A stretch of DNA of 64,000 nt from Pedosphaera sp. (lineage in GTDB: Bacteria > Verrucomicrobiota > Verrucomicrobiia > Limisphaerales > SXQI01): NCBI GenBank assembly GCA_025359965.1, contig JANYDC010000107.1, positions 62,001 to 126,000 on the forward strand. The letters run 5' to 3'. Below, in pieces: positions 20,301 through 30,245 of this stretch. A model generated the notes under the pieces. It did not search any database. It saw only the letters and a list, made by a program, of their open reading frames with translations, and was not told where the DNA came from. Position 1 is the stretch's first letter. Every line of letters begins with the position of its first letter. The position numbers were made by a program, and so were the translations under genes.

Positions 20301-21548
20301 ATGAAGATTGTTTTAGCGTACTCGGGCGGTTTGGACACCTCGGTGCTCCTTTCTTGGATTAAGGAAACCTACGGCAACGCCGAGATGATCGCGTTTTGCG
20401 CGAACATCGGCCAGGAGGATGAGTTGAAGGGCCTTGAGAAAAAGGCCAAGAAGACCGGTGCCTCCAAAATTTACATAGACGATCTTCAGGCGGAATTTGC
20501 CTCGGATTTCATTTATCCGATGTTGCGTGCAGGCGCTATTTACGAGGGACAATATTTTCTCGGAACTTCCATCGCCCGCCCCCTGATCGCCAAGCGCATG
20601 GTGGAAATTGCCAAGGCTGAAGGCGCGGATGCCATTGCCCACGGAGCCACCGGCAAGGGCAATGACCAGGTCCGTTTTGAACTCACCGCCGCCGCGCTTG
20701 CCCCGGAGTTGGACATTATCGCACCTTGGCGCGATGACCGGTATCGCAACGAATTCCCCGGCCGTCAGGCCATGATCGATTACTGCACAGCCAAAGGCAT
20801 CCCGGTCCAGGCCAGCGCCAAGAAGCCCTACTCCATGGATCGCAATCTTTTGCACATCTCCTACGAGGCCGGTATTCTGGAAGATCCCTGGTACAACTCC
20901 TTCGATCTGAAGAATCGTGAGTATTTCACCACACTTTCAGTCTTGCCCGAGGACGCACCCGATAAATCCGAGTACGTCGAATTGGAGTTCGAAAAAGGCG
21001 ATTGCGTTGCCGTCAACGGCAAGAAGCTGACTCCGTTGCAGGTCATGAAGACGCTGAACAAAATCGGCGGCAAGCACGGCGTGGGCCGTGTGGACATGGT
21101 GGAAAACCGCTTCGTCGGCATGAAAAGCCGCGGCGTCTACGAGACCCCCGGCGGAAGCATCCTGCACTTTGCCCATCGCCAGATCGAGTCGCTCACAATG
21201 GACCGCGAGGTCATGCACCTGCGTGATTCACTGATCCCAAAATACGCCGAACTCGTCTATTACGGTTTCTGGTTCGCACCTGAACGGCTCGCCTTGCAGG
21301 CTCTGGTCGAGGAATCCCAGCGCAACGTCAGCGGTACAGTCAAAGTGAAGCTATACAAGGGTGGGATCTACGTGGCCGGCCGCAAATCAAAAGTCAGTCT
21401 GTACAACCCGCACATCGCAACCATGGAAGCCGACCCAACCAAGGCCTACAACCAAAACGACGCCACCGGTTTCATCCGCCTCAACGGCCTGCGCCTACGG
21501 GTGAACTCCACCGTCAACGGCCCGGCCAATATGTCCAAAATCAAATAG
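20301..21548 (+). CDS. argG: Argininosuccinate synthase
   Basis: '[17 protein letters not shown]' N-type ATP pyrophosphatase motif, '[13 protein letters not shown]', '[15 protein letters not shown]'. Confidence 0.96.
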   Translation: MKIVLAYSGGLDTSVLLSWIKETYGNAEMIAFCANIGQEDELKGLEKKAKKTGASKIYIDDLQAEFASDFIYPMLRAGAIYEGQYFLGTSIARPLIAKRMVEIAKAEGADAIAHGATGKGNDQVRFELTAAALAPELDIIAPWRDDRYRNEFPGRQAMIDYCTAKGIPVQASAKKPYSMDRNLLHISYEAGILEDPWYNSFDLKNREYFTTLSVLPEDAPDKSEYVELEFEKGDCVAVNGKKLTPLQVMKTLNKIGGKHGVGRVDMVENRFVGMKSRGVYETPGGSILHFAHRQIESLTMDREVMHLRDSLIPKYAELVYYGFWFAPERLALQALVEESQRNVSGTVKVKLYKGGIYVAGRKSKVSLYNPHIATMEADPTKAYNQNDATGFIRLNGLRLRVNSTVNGPANMSKIK

Positions 21549-21603
21549 CCCCCTCACCACGTGGTTTGACATTTAACGGGGGTGCGGGAACCATCTCTTC
21601 CAT

Positions 21604-22614
21604 ATGGAGGAGCATGCGATTGTCCCGCCCCCAGATGAAGCCTCGGTGTTGGACCGTTTTTTGGCCAACCGGCACAGGCTTCAGACCGAACTTGAGAAAG
21701 CCATTGTGGGGCAGAAGGAATCGGTTGAGCAGATTCTCATAGGACTGATCGCTGGTGGCCATTCGCTCATCACGGGCGCACCCGGCTTGGCCAAGACTCT
21801 TCTAGTCAAATCCATCGCCCAGGTTTTCAGCCTTCACTTCCAGCGCATTCAGTTCACACCCGACCTGATGCCGGCCGACATCACGGGCACCGAGATATTG
21901 ACGGAGACCGAGACGGGCCGCCGCTTGAAATTCATGCCCGGCCCTGTATTTGGCAACTTGATTCTGGCGGACGAAATCAACCGCACCCCGCCCAAAACAC
22001 AAGCTGCGTTACTTGAGGCCATGCAAGAGCGGCAGGTCACGGCCGCAGGGGTGCGTTATCCTTTACCTGCTCCATTCTTTGTCCTGGCCACGCAAAACCC
22101 CATCGAAATGGAGGGCACCTATCCCCTGCCCGAGGCGCAGCTTGACCGTTTCATGTTCAATGTGGTGATGGATTACCTCCCTGAAGAAGAGGAGCTATCT
22201 GTGGTCACTCGCACAACAGGGGTGGCTGGACCAGCACCCGGCGCAGTGATGAGCGGAGAGGATTTGCAGGCCATCCACCAGCTCGCGCGACGTGTCCCAA
22301 TGGCCGAGGACGTTGCTCGCTATGCGGTGAGATTGGTCGCGGCAACGCGGCCAGGCCGACCCGAAGCGCTGGCGCAGGTGAATGATTATTTAAGCTGGGG
22401 CGCAGGACTGCGGGCAAGCCAGTTTCTGGTTCTGGGCGCTAAAGCCCGCGCATTATGGCAGGGCAGGACCCATGCGACCGTGCAGGATATTCAAAAGCTG
22501 GCCTACCCGGTGTTGCGTCACCGTCTGCTGACCAATTATCGCGCCGAAGCCGAGGGCATGACCACCGAGCGCATTATTGGGCAGCTTCTCGAAGCGGTCA
22601 AACCCGCCAGATAA
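21604..22614 (+). CDS. MoxR family AAA+ ATPase
   Basis: 'GAPGLAKTLLVKSIA', 'RIQFTPDLMPADITG', 'LADEINRTPPKTQAALLEAMQE'. Confidence 0.93.
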   Translation: MEEHAIVPPPDEASVLDRFLANRHRLQTELEKAIVGQKESVEQILIGLIAGGHSLITGAPGLAKTLLVKSIAQVFSLHFQRIQFTPDLMPADITGTEILTETETGRRLKFMPGPVFGNLILADEINRTPPKTQAALLEAMQERQVTAAGVRYPLPAPFFVLATQNPIEMEGTYPLPEAQLDRFMFNVVMDYLPEEEELSVVTRTTGVAGPAPGAVMSGEDLQAIHQLARRVPMAEDVARYAVRLVAATRPGRPEALAQVNDYLSWGAGLRASQFLVLGAKARALWQGRTHATVQDIQKLAYPVLRHRLLTNYRAEAEGMTTERIIGQLLEAVKPAR

Positions 22615-23564
22615 TGAATCCATCCCAGCGCAACCCCGCAGGGACCAGCATCGATCCCAAGGCACTCATTGCCTTGGGTGACATCGAGTGGCGCGCGAGG
22701 GTGGTGCTGGAAGGCTTTCGTCATGGATTGCACCGCAGCCCGGTCCGCGGTTTCTCCGCAGAATTCACCGAGTATCGGCCTTACGTGCCCGGGGATGACA
22801 CGCGACGTCTGGATTGGAAACTGGCCGCGCGCACAGACCGCTGGCACATGAAACAGTTTGAGGAGGAAACCAACACGGCAGCCTACCTTTTGGTGGATCA
22901 GAGCAGGTCCATGCAATATGGCTCGCTGGGTTATTCCAAACAGCAATACGGCAACACTTTTGCGGCAACCTTGGCCCAGTTTTTTCACGATCAGGGTGAC
23001 GCCATTGGATTGCTGACCTTTTCCGACAGCCCCTTATCTTTCACGCCAGCCCGGAGGCGGCGAGGGCATTTGCGCACGCTTTTCCGACAACTTGACACGC
23101 CCGCCGAAGGTCGGCTCACCGCCTTACACGCCCCCATTAATCGCCTTTACCAATTGGTGCGTCGTCGAAGCCTTATTTTGATCCTGTCGGACTTTCTCGC
23201 CCCATTGGATGATTTTGCGGCCGAGCTCAAGAGGATCGGCGCGGCAGGACACCAGCTAATCCTCGTGCGTCTGCTGGACCCAGCCGAAATCAACCTTCCT
23301 TTTGATAAAACCATCCTGCTCGAAGACCTTGAAACAGGCCGCCCGCTGTTTGTCAACGCACCCACCTCCCGGAGCTCTTACTTGGAGGCGATGGGAAACC
23401 ATTTCGGTATTTTGAAAAAGCTCTGCGACCAGCACGGATTCAGTTGGTGTGAGGCCTCGACGTCAGAGCCATTCGATGGGTTGCTGAGGAAATGCCTTGA
23501 AGGAGCAAGAGGGCACGGCGTGAGGGGAAGAAGGGCCACGGGTCAATCAACAGGCCGACGCTAA
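22614..23564 (+). CDS. DUF58 domain-containing protein
   Basis: Start ATG overlaps moxR stop; 'GFRHGLHRSPVRGFSAEFTEYRPYVPGDDTRRLDWKLAART' is the DUF58 core. Confidence 0.92.
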   Translation: MNPSQRNPAGTSIDPKALIALGDIEWRARVVLEGFRHGLHRSPVRGFSAEFTEYRPYVPGDDTRRLDWKLAARTDRWHMKQFEEETNTAAYLLVDQSRSMQYGSLGYSKQQYGNTFAATLAQFFHDQGDAIGLLTFSDSPLSFTPARRRRGHLRTLFRQLDTPAEGRLTALHAPINRLYQLVRRRSLILILSDFLAPLDDFAAELKRIGAAGHQLILVRLLDPAEINLPFDKTILLEDLETGRPLFVNAPTSRSSYLEAMGNHFGILKKLCDQHGFSWCEASTSEPFDGLLRKCLEGARGHGVRGRRATGQSTGRR

Positions 23565-23577
23565 ATTAACGGAGGAA

Positions 23578-24636
23578 TCAAAACTTGCGTCTTGGCACTT
23601 CAAGCACAAATGGCTTTTGGGGAGTCTTAAAGGTGCTGGTGACTGTTGAAAAAGCTGATGAAGGCTTTTGAACCACCGGCCCCTGACCTCCTGAACCAAA
23701 GACAGAAGCATCGGAAGAATAGGGATTGGCCGACGACAAAGCACTGGATGATCCCACAGGATTTAAGCGAGCTGTTTCGGGCAGCTTGTCCAACGAAGGC
23801 GGGGCAAAGGGTTGGACTGCCTGCCGATTCAGATCACGAAAGCTTCCGATAGGGTCGATTAAAGAAAGCGTGGCACCCTCCGGTAATTTCGGCTGGAGCA
23901 TCTTCAGGAATTCAGAATCGTGGGTCTGCTGTTGAAGAAGGCGTTCAGCCCTCTTCGCCGGATCAAGCTCCCCCATATTCAAAGGAACGCCAATACGGTC
24001 AAAACTTTGCAGTGAGTTTTTCTGGTCCGCAAAGCGGCTGTCCCGCAAAAAAGATTTCCCGGCGGGGTTAAGATAATCCTGCACGGTCCGTTCCGTCTGT
24101 CGCTCAGAAGCTCCCCGATCCGATTGACGGTCATGGCCCGTGGATGAGTTGAAATCGTTGTCTTGAGCAGGATTCAACTGATCGGGGCGGCCCTTGGTTT
24201 GCGTTCGACCTTTGATGCCTGAATCCGATTTATCATCACCATCGGCACCCCATTCGGATCGGCCCCCGATTGAACGGGTTGTTGAACGATCATTATCCGC
24301 GAAGGGATCCTGCTTTTTGAGCAGCTCATTTTCCGATTGGAACATCCAATTCTTTTTTCGGTCAAGAAACCCTTCCAGCTTACGACTCAGATTTGGACTT
24401 ATTGGCTGGACGCTGGGGGAAGCAGAAATAAAGGCTTCCGAAGCTAAACCCGAAGAAGGGGCCACATTAAGCCTCCGAGCAATGTCGTCGGTATTAAGGC
24501 TGGGCTTGGCCGGAGCGACTGAATTGGTGCTATCCGAGAAAATGATGCGATCCGCAGCCTTGATATTTGAAGAAAGGCAATAGGAGGCCGCTGCCAAAAT
24601 GGCCACAAAACGATGTGCTGAATAAACCGAACCCAT
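23578..24636 (-). CDS. Hypothetical secreted, low-complexity protein
   Basis: Signal-like N-terminus 'MGSVYSAHRFVAILAAASYCLSSNIKAA' then a Ser/Pro/Asp-rich probably disordered body; no recognised domain. Confidence 0.5.
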   Translation of the reverse strand: MGSVYSAHRFVAILAAASYCLSSNIKAADRIIFSDSTNSVAPAKPSLNTDDIARRLNVAPSSGLASEAFISASPSVQPISPNLSRKLEGFLDRKKNWMFQSENELLKKQDPFADNDRSTTRSIGGRSEWGADGDDKSDSGIKGRTQTKGRPDQLNPAQDNDFNSSTGHDRQSDRGASERQTERTVQDYLNPAGKSFLRDSRFADQKNSLQSFDRIGVPLNMGELDPAKRAERLLQQQTHDSEFLKMLQPKLPEGATLSLIDPIGSFRDLNRQAVQPFAPPSLDKLPETARLNPVGSSSALSSANPYSSDASVFGSGGQGPVVQKPSSAFSTVTSTFKTPQKPFVLEVPRRKF

Positions 24637-24731
24637 GCTCACACGAAAACCTATCGGCATAATGCCTTTTCGTCAAAAGAAACAAAATGAAATTCTCAGA
24701 ACACCTTATCAACCAAAAGCTTGGATCCTAT

Positions 24732-25130
24732 TTATTGCTGTTGATGGCGGGCATTTTTCCAGATGGGGACTTTTTGTTTCATTTGGTCGATGAGGAATTG
24801 GCAGGCGGCGAAGGCTTCGGCTCGGTGGGAGGCGACCACCTCAACCCACAGGGAAGCTTCATTGACCGGGACGAGGCCGGTGCGGTGGATCAGGCGGATG
24901 CTTTCAATGGGCCAGCGACGGGCGATTTCATCAAAGAGCAGTTGAAACTGATGGCGGGCCATGGCATCGAATGATTCATAATCAATGGCGGTGATAATCG
25001 AGCCGGATTCCTCAGCGCGAACCACACCGCAGAATGTGACTACGGCGCCAGCCTTGGGTGAGACCGAGCGGGAAAGGAGTTGCGCGGCTTCATCAATGAA
25101 ATCCTGGCTGAGATGGAGTTCAGTTTTCAT
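24732..25130 (-). CDS. moaE: Molybdopterin synthase catalytic subunit
   Basis: 'GAVVTFCGVVR', 'IDYESFDAMA', 'HRTGLVPVNEASLWVEVVASHRAEAFAACQFLIDQMKQKVPIWK'. Confidence 0.93.
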   Translation of the reverse strand: MKTELHLSQDFIDEAAQLLSRSVSPKAGAVVTFCGVVRAEESGSIITAIDYESFDAMARHQFQLLFDEIARRWPIESIRLIHRTGLVPVNEASLWVEVVASHRAEAFAACQFLIDQMKQKVPIWKNARHQQQ

Positions 25131-25134
25131 GATT

Positions 25135-25380
25135 TCAGCCTCCTTGCACCGGCGGAAAAAACGAAACCATGTCACCCGCCTGCAAGAGATGGGAACGCGG
25201 TTGATAATCCACACCCACAGCTAATAGTGTGGAACGCTCAAAGGGCTTGAGGGCAGGAAACCGTTGGTGAATTAAATCAATTAGATCGCCCAAAGTCGCA
25301 CCGTGAGGGACTTCTATTTGGGTATCCGCGCAACCCGTTTTCTCACGAAAGAAGGAATAAAAATGGACTTGGATGGTCAT
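25135..25380 (-). CDS. moaD: Molybdopterin synthase sulfur carrier subunit
   Basis: Beta-grasp-length protein ending 'SFFPPVQGG' (C-terminal GG) adjacent to moaE. Confidence 0.9.
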   Translation of the reverse strand: MTIQVHFYSFFREKTGCADTQIEVPHGATLGDLIDLIHQRFPALKPFERSTLLAVGVDYQPRSHLLQAGDMVSFFPPVQGG

Positions 25381-25943
25381 GGTTCAATTGGCTTGCCGTT
25401 GACCATTTTGGGTATGCCAATGAAAGGAAGTTGGCGAAAGTGCCCGGCATAGTCCATTCCATAACCAACGACAAAGGCATCAGGAATAACGAAGCCCACG
25501 TAGTCAGGTTTAATTTTCACAGTGCGCCGGGCTGGTTTGTTTAGCAGAACGCATGTTCTTAGTGAACGAGGACGCTGTTCCCGCACCAAGGCTTGGACAG
25601 CGTGAAGCGTGCGACCAGTATCAAGAATATCATCCACGATCAGGACGTCGCGGCCTTTGAGATTCAGGGAAGGAGCGCGCCTCACCTCCAACTCACCCGA
25701 AACAGTACCAGCGCCGTAGCTGGAGACTTTGAGCAGGCCGATCTGCAAAGGATGGTCAATCGCCCGCATGAGATCAGCCAAAAACACGATGGTCCCATCC
25801 AACAAAGCCACAATAGTGATGCGCTTGCCGGTGTAATCCCGGGAGATCAAAAATCCCAGCTCGTCAACACGGCGGCGTATGGCCACAGCAGAAATTAGCT
25901 GGCCCTCAAGTTGAGACCGCCACGCAGCAGGCGGTTTGGTCAA
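25377..25943 (-). CDS. hpt: Hypoxanthine phosphoribosyltransferase
   Basis: 'VLIVDDILDTGRTLHAV' PRPP loop, 'YVGFVIPDAFVVGYGMDY'. Supplied ORF extends to 26069 but that overlaps the next gene; a TTG start near 25943 is an alternative. Confidence 0.85.
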   Translation of the reverse strand: MTKPPAAWRSQLEGQLISAVAIRRRVDELGFLISRDYTGKRITIVALLDGTIVFLADLMRAIDHPLQIGLLKVSSYGAGTVSGELEVRRAPSLNLKGRDVLIVDDILDTGRTLHAVQALVREQRPRSLRTCVLLNKPARRTVKIKPDYVGFVIPDAFVVGYGMDYAGHFRQLPFIGIPKMVNGKPIEP

Positions 25944-25968
25944 CCGCCCGCTGATAACGACCGAAGCC

Positions 25969-26349
25969 TCAGATATGCTTGGAGTCGTTGTGGTCTTTGG
26001 CGACGTAGCCGGTCTCCTGACGTTGGAGGTTGACCTCATTCTTTTTGCGGTAGGCTTCAAACACGTCATCGGCGCTCATGCCGAGGACCTGGGCGGAACT
26101 GATCAGGAAATGAAATAGATCAACCACTTCAACGCGCGCATTCTGTTCATCAAAGTTTTGGTACTTGGCCCACCATTTCCAGGGCACGCTGTCGGTAAGC
26201 TCGGCGAGCTCCTGCGTCATGGCGCGGCAATAATTGAGAATCCAGCGCGTCTTTTCCTCCGGCGTCATAGCATCGGTATTGACGCCAATCCGCTGGTTGA
26301 GCGCTTTTTGCATGCGAAACAATTCGCGAAGTTGGTCTGGTGTTTCCAT
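25969..26349 (-). CDS. dUTPase/MazG-like all-alpha NTP pyrophosphohydrolase
   Basis: 'QELAELTDSVPWKWWAKYQNFDEQNARVEVVDLFHFLISSA' matches dimeric dUTPase-like ExxE/ExxD pattern. Confidence 0.75.
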   Translation of the reverse strand: METPDQLRELFRMQKALNQRIGVNTDAMTPEEKTRWILNYCRAMTQELAELTDSVPWKWWAKYQNFDEQNARVEVVDLFHFLISSAQVLGMSADDVFEAYRKKNEVNLQRQETGYVAKDHNDSKHI

Positions 26350-26360
26350 AGGAATGATAA

Positions 26361-27899
26361 TTATTTTGAGGGCGTGACCAGTGCGCGATGCGCATCAAAA
26401 ACGGGGCGCAATTGTGTCGAGGCCAAGTCCTGCAACTTCTGCAGGTCCTCGTAAAGCCCACGATGCTCAGCCTTCGGCGTGGCAGTCTTTTTTGCGTCAA
26501 GGGTGACAAATTGATCGGTGATTTCGCTAATGGTGACCTTCTCGCCCTTTTGCAGGTGCCAGCACCACATGGCTTGAAGCGCCGCTCCATAAGCCGCGCC
26601 TTCGCCGACTTTTAATGAGACCACTTCGGCCTGGAAAATATCCGCCATGATCTGGCGCCAGAGCTTGGAATGCGCCCCGCCGCCGGTTGCCCGAATCTGT
26701 TTGGGCGCGACGCCCAACTCGGCAAGGCGACGCAGGCCGTAGTTCATGCCCAAAGTGACACCTTCCATGGCGGCGCGCGCAAAATGAGGGGCGGTGAAAG
26801 TCTTGGGAGTGACACCAATAAACACGCCGGTGCCGTTGGGCACATTCGGGGTCCGTTCGCCCTCAAGGTAAGGCACGAGCAGCAGCCCATCGCTGCCGGC
26901 AGGGGCCTGACGGGCGGCCTGTTCGAAACCGGCGTGATCCACGCCGAAATCACGGCGCACCATTTCGGTCGCCACCGTGACGTTCATGGTGCAAAGAAGC
27001 GGCAGCCACTGATTGGTTGAATCGCAGAACGCCGCAATCTCACCACGCGGATCAACCACCGGTTTGTCGGCGCAGGCGTAAATGGTGCCACTGGTGCCAA
27101 AGCTGGCGGTGATTACACCCGGACGGGTGTTGCCCGTGCCAATTGCGCCCATCATATTGTCTCCGCCCCCTGCGCTCACCAGTGTGCCCACGGGCAGCCC
27201 CAGTTCGGCAGCAGTAGATGTATGGAGGTGGCCGGACGGTTCATCGCTCGAAATAAGGCGAGGCATTTTGGATGCAAGTCCGGCATCAATGGCATTCAGA
27301 GCCGCCTCGCTCCAGCGACGTTTGCGAACATCAAGCAATGCGGTGCCCGAGGCGTCGCCAAACTCCATGGTCTTCTCGCCGGTCAACCAGAAATTGAGGT
27401 AATCGTGAGGCAGAAGGACTGAAGCGAGTTTTTTGAAATTCTTCGGCTCGTGATTTTTCAACCAGAGAATTTTGGGGGCGGTAAACCCGGGGAGCACGCT
27501 GTTGCCAAGCGCTTTGATGGTCGCTTTGGCACCGCCGAGCGCGGTCGTGATTTGCGCGCACTCGGCACTGGTGGTGGTATCGCACCAAAGTTTGGCCGCG
27601 CGAATCACTTCCCCCTTGGCGTCGAGCGGCACAAAACCATGTTGCTGACCGCTCACTCCAATGGCCACCACGTCCGAGGCACGGACCTTCGCGGCCTTGA
27701 GTGCGGCGCGAATCCCTTTGGCAGTGGCGACACGCCAGGAATCGGGGTGTTGCTCCTTGGCACCTGGAGCCAGTCCTTCTATAAGGCCGTATGCTTCCGA
27801 GGCACTTGCAAGGACGCGGCCGCTCTTGCCATCAACCACCAACACTTTGGTGGATTGAGTGCCGCTATCAATTCCAATGAATAGGGGTCGTTTGATCAC
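26361..27899 (-). CDS. xylB: Xylulokinase (FGGY family)
   Basis: 'IGIDSGTQSTKVLVVD', 'GVSGQQHGFV', 'RATGGGAHSKLWRQIMADIFQAEV'. Confidence 0.93.
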   Translation of the reverse strand: MIKRPLFIGIDSGTQSTKVLVVDGKSGRVLASASEAYGLIEGLAPGAKEQHPDSWRVATAKGIRAALKAAKVRASDVVAIGVSGQQHGFVPLDAKGEVIRAAKLWCDTTTSAECAQITTALGGAKATIKALGNSVLPGFTAPKILWLKNHEPKNFKKLASVLLPHDYLNFWLTGEKTMEFGDASGTALLDVRKRRWSEAALNAIDAGLASKMPRLISSDEPSGHLHTSTAAELGLPVGTLVSAGGGDNMMGAIGTGNTRPGVITASFGTSGTIYACADKPVVDPRGEIAAFCDSTNQWLPLLCTMNVTVATEMVRRDFGVDHAGFEQAARQAPAGSDGLLLVPYLEGERTPNVPNGTGVFIGVTPKTFTAPHFARAAMEGVTLGMNYGLRRLAELGVAPKQIRATGGGAHSKLWRQIMADIFQAEVVSLKVGEGAAYGAALQAMWCWHLQKGEKVTISEITDQFVTLDAKKTATPKAEHRGLYEDLQKLQDLASTQLRPVFDAHRALVTPSK

Positions 27900-28112
27900 C
27901 CACTAATCATCCAAGGAATAGGCTTAGTTTCAAGCGCGCAGTTTTGAGCGTTGGGCTTGGCCTTGAGGAGGCAGAATACTATCACAGAACAGTGCAGCTG
28001 ACTTTAACTCAACCCAAGCTGATGGAGTTCCACTAGAAGCTCGGAGCCAAAGCCCGTACGGAAGGTCGATGCTACCTGACCGGCGGGATTGGAAAATCCA
28101 ACAAGCTTGAGG

Positions 28113-28257
28113 GTGCTCCACTACGATTTTATCGGCCAGGCGCTCGCTAAAATATCACGGGGCCATCCGTGCCAGCCTCATCTACTTTCCTGCCCTTGAT
28201 GAGGATGCTTATCTCGCCGCGCTGGAAGCCTATTTGAAAGGCGCGCAAAATGTTTGA
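28113..28257 (+). pseudogene. Possible frameshifted small gene of unknown family
   Basis: 'VLHYDFIGQALAK' and 'YHGAIRASLIYFPALDEDAYLAALEAYLKGAQNV' lie in frames that join if one A is removed from AAAA at 28149-28152; the second frame has no start. Confidence 0.35.
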
Positions 28258-28552
28258 GCACCTTCCCGGAGGAGAAATACTAGAGGACGGATTAAGAGAT
28301 CTTGCCGAAGCTCGACAAAGTCATTGCACTTTGCTCCTCATGATCGCCGGGCCGCGTCTGCGAGCGCATGGGTTTCCGATTCCTGAACCGCCTTTTGGAA
28401 GTCGCGCGGGCGGGGAGGTTTTGTACCTCGGATTATATGCGGAGCATGGAAAAGATGCCTACCCTCGCTACAACGGATTAATCCAACGATTGGTGAGCTT
28501 GGAAAACGCCTTGGATGCGACAACACCTCCTGCCTCCACTCCTCAAAATTAG
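28250..28552 (+). CDS. Hypothetical protein (100 aa)
   Basis: ATG overlaps the previous frame's TGA; GAAAGG-like RBS about 8 nt upstream; protein 'MFEHLPGGEILEDGLRDLAEARQS...'. Confidence 0.45.
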   Translation: MFEHLPGGEILEDGLRDLAEARQSHCTLLLMIAGPRLRAHGFPIPEPPFGSRAGGEVLYLGLYAEHGKDAYPRYNGLIQRLVSLENALDATTPPASTPQN

Positions 28553-28573
28553 CATCTTTCGCGTGAGAGCAGG

Positions 28574-30163
28574 TCACGCTCTTTTTGGTCGTTTCTGCGG
28601 AACCGGCAACTCTGATTTGACATATACCTCAAGCCGGGCATCGAACCCTGCAAAATCCACCACTTGGCGGGAGTGCATTCTAAGTGAGGCGTGCTGGCTC
28701 ATAAGCTGCAAGGGATTGGCGAAAACAAGCCTTCCACCGGGCCGAAGCACGGCATTGGCCACGGAGAATAAATCCTCGATCAAACGGCGCAAATCAGCCA
28801 CCGCCACTCTTCGCCCCATGGGTGGGTTGGTGATGATAAGGCTGGCGGTGTTATGCCCCAAGCCTTTGACTTTGATAAAATCCCGAAAATCCAAGCAGGT
28901 GAACGAAGGCACGATGGAAAGAACCGGCGCGGCTTCAAAATTGGCTTTGGCGATGTCGAGGGCTTCCTGGCTGCGGTCGGTGGCATACATTTCGCAGACT
29001 CCGCCCAGCATGGCTTTTTCAATAAGCTCCAAGCCTGAACCGCAAAACGGATCCCACACGATCTCGTTTTCCATGCTGCCCGCAAGGCGGGCCATACAGG
29101 CGGCCAAAGGAGGATGGGAAGCGGCTGGCACATCTTTTTGCCGATAGGCAAAACGCGGGTCAGGCGACAGTTTTGGACGCAATTCGACAGTCTCCCCTTG
29201 ATCAGTGGTCTCGATGGAAATACACCATGGAGCCTCGCTGGCATCATTGAGAAGCTCTGGGCACATTTCATAGGCGCGATTGGCGAGAAGACGCACCGCA
29301 CCGCGCTGGTGGCCTTTGGAAATGAAATCCAGCCGGTAACGGACCGGCCCATCGGTGAAAGTTTTCAGCAGCTTCCAGGAAGGAATGGAGGTGATGATTT
29401 TCGCCAGAGCCTCGATGGCCCCGGCTTCGTCCCCAACATTGACTGCGCCCAAAACAAAGCCAAGTGTTCCGAAGCAGCGCAGAGCATAGATATCGGCCAG
29501 AGTGAAGGCTTTGACGGGTATGAGTACCACCAGTCCGCTGCGAACTTCCGACATGCGGAATTGCCCTTTGGCGCGGACATGTTCTTCAACCTCGCTGCGT
29601 ACAATCTGTTCAAGGCCATAGCGGCCATGCAGATGAATGCGCAAGCCCACAAAATCGGTCAGCGCGCGGTCCATTCTGATGGAGCTGGGCGTCTGGCTTC
29701 GGGCGAGACTGGCTTTAACCTTCTGCTCGGTTTGCAGGGAGAAACCACCGCCCATGCCGCCCATTTCTTCCAAGGTGGCTGTGCCGCCGATCTTTTCCAG
29801 AGCCTGGCCTAAAAACTTTTTCTCGCGCTGATTTTGAGTGGTGCGGAGCAAGGCCAACAAGTCAGTCTCCTCGCCCTGCCCCGCGCCCAGTTTGGGCATC
29901 GCAGTCATGGCGTAACGGCGGATCTTCTCATCAGGATCGTTGAGCAAATTGCGGAGCCACGGACGCACTCGGGCTTTCTGTTCTGGATTGCCGATTTCGG
30001 AGAAAACTACGCCCACCGCTCGTATGAGGCCCACCCTCTCGCTTCGCTCCTTGGGCGTGGCTTTGTCGAAACGCGCAACTTCATTCTCCCACAGCTGTTC
30101 GCAGGTGAGGACGCGCAATTGTTCGTAAAGCTCCTTGGCGGGTTTCTTGTCGGTCTTTTTCAT
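28574..30163 (-). CDS. HEAT-like repeat plus THUMP-type RNA N-methyltransferase (RlmL/Trm14-like)
   Basis: C-terminal 'WDPFCGSGLELIEKAML', 'IITNPPMGRRV' methylase motifs; middle THUMP-like region; N-terminal helical HEAT-like repeat ('LRNLLNDPDEKIRRYAMTAMPKLG'). Confidence 0.75.
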   Translation of the reverse strand: MKKTDKKPAKELYEQLRVLTCEQLWENEVARFDKATPKERSERVGLIRAVGVVFSEIGNPEQKARVRPWLRNLLNDPDEKIRRYAMTAMPKLGAGQGEETDLLALLRTTQNQREKKFLGQALEKIGGTATLEEMGGMGGGFSLQTEQKVKASLARSQTPSSIRMDRALTDFVGLRIHLHGRYGLEQIVRSEVEEHVRAKGQFRMSEVRSGLVVLIPVKAFTLADIYALRCFGTLGFVLGAVNVGDEAGAIEALAKIITSIPSWKLLKTFTDGPVRYRLDFISKGHQRGAVRLLANRAYEMCPELLNDASEAPWCISIETTDQGETVELRPKLSPDPRFAYRQKDVPAASHPPLAACMARLAGSMENEIVWDPFCGSGLELIEKAMLGGVCEMYATDRSQEALDIAKANFEAAPVLSIVPSFTCLDFRDFIKVKGLGHNTASLIITNPPMGRRVAVADLRRLIEDLFSVANAVLRPGGRLVFANPLQLMSQHASLRMHSRQVVDFAGFDARLEVYVKSELPVPQKRPKRA

Positions 30164-30245
30164 GTTGGGATGGGTAGTGAATGTCTCCACTCGAATCCGA
30201 ATGGATACCCTACCTTAAATGCGGGGCAAAAGGACACCCCTTCCT

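Noticed and set aside
27930-28121. 63-aa minus-strand ORF downstream of the methyltransferase region
   Set aside because: No start context or homology-like sequence; overlaps the putative remnant on the other strand.
29114-29812. 232-aa plus-strand ORF
   Set aside because: Antisense to the THUMP methyltransferase gene.
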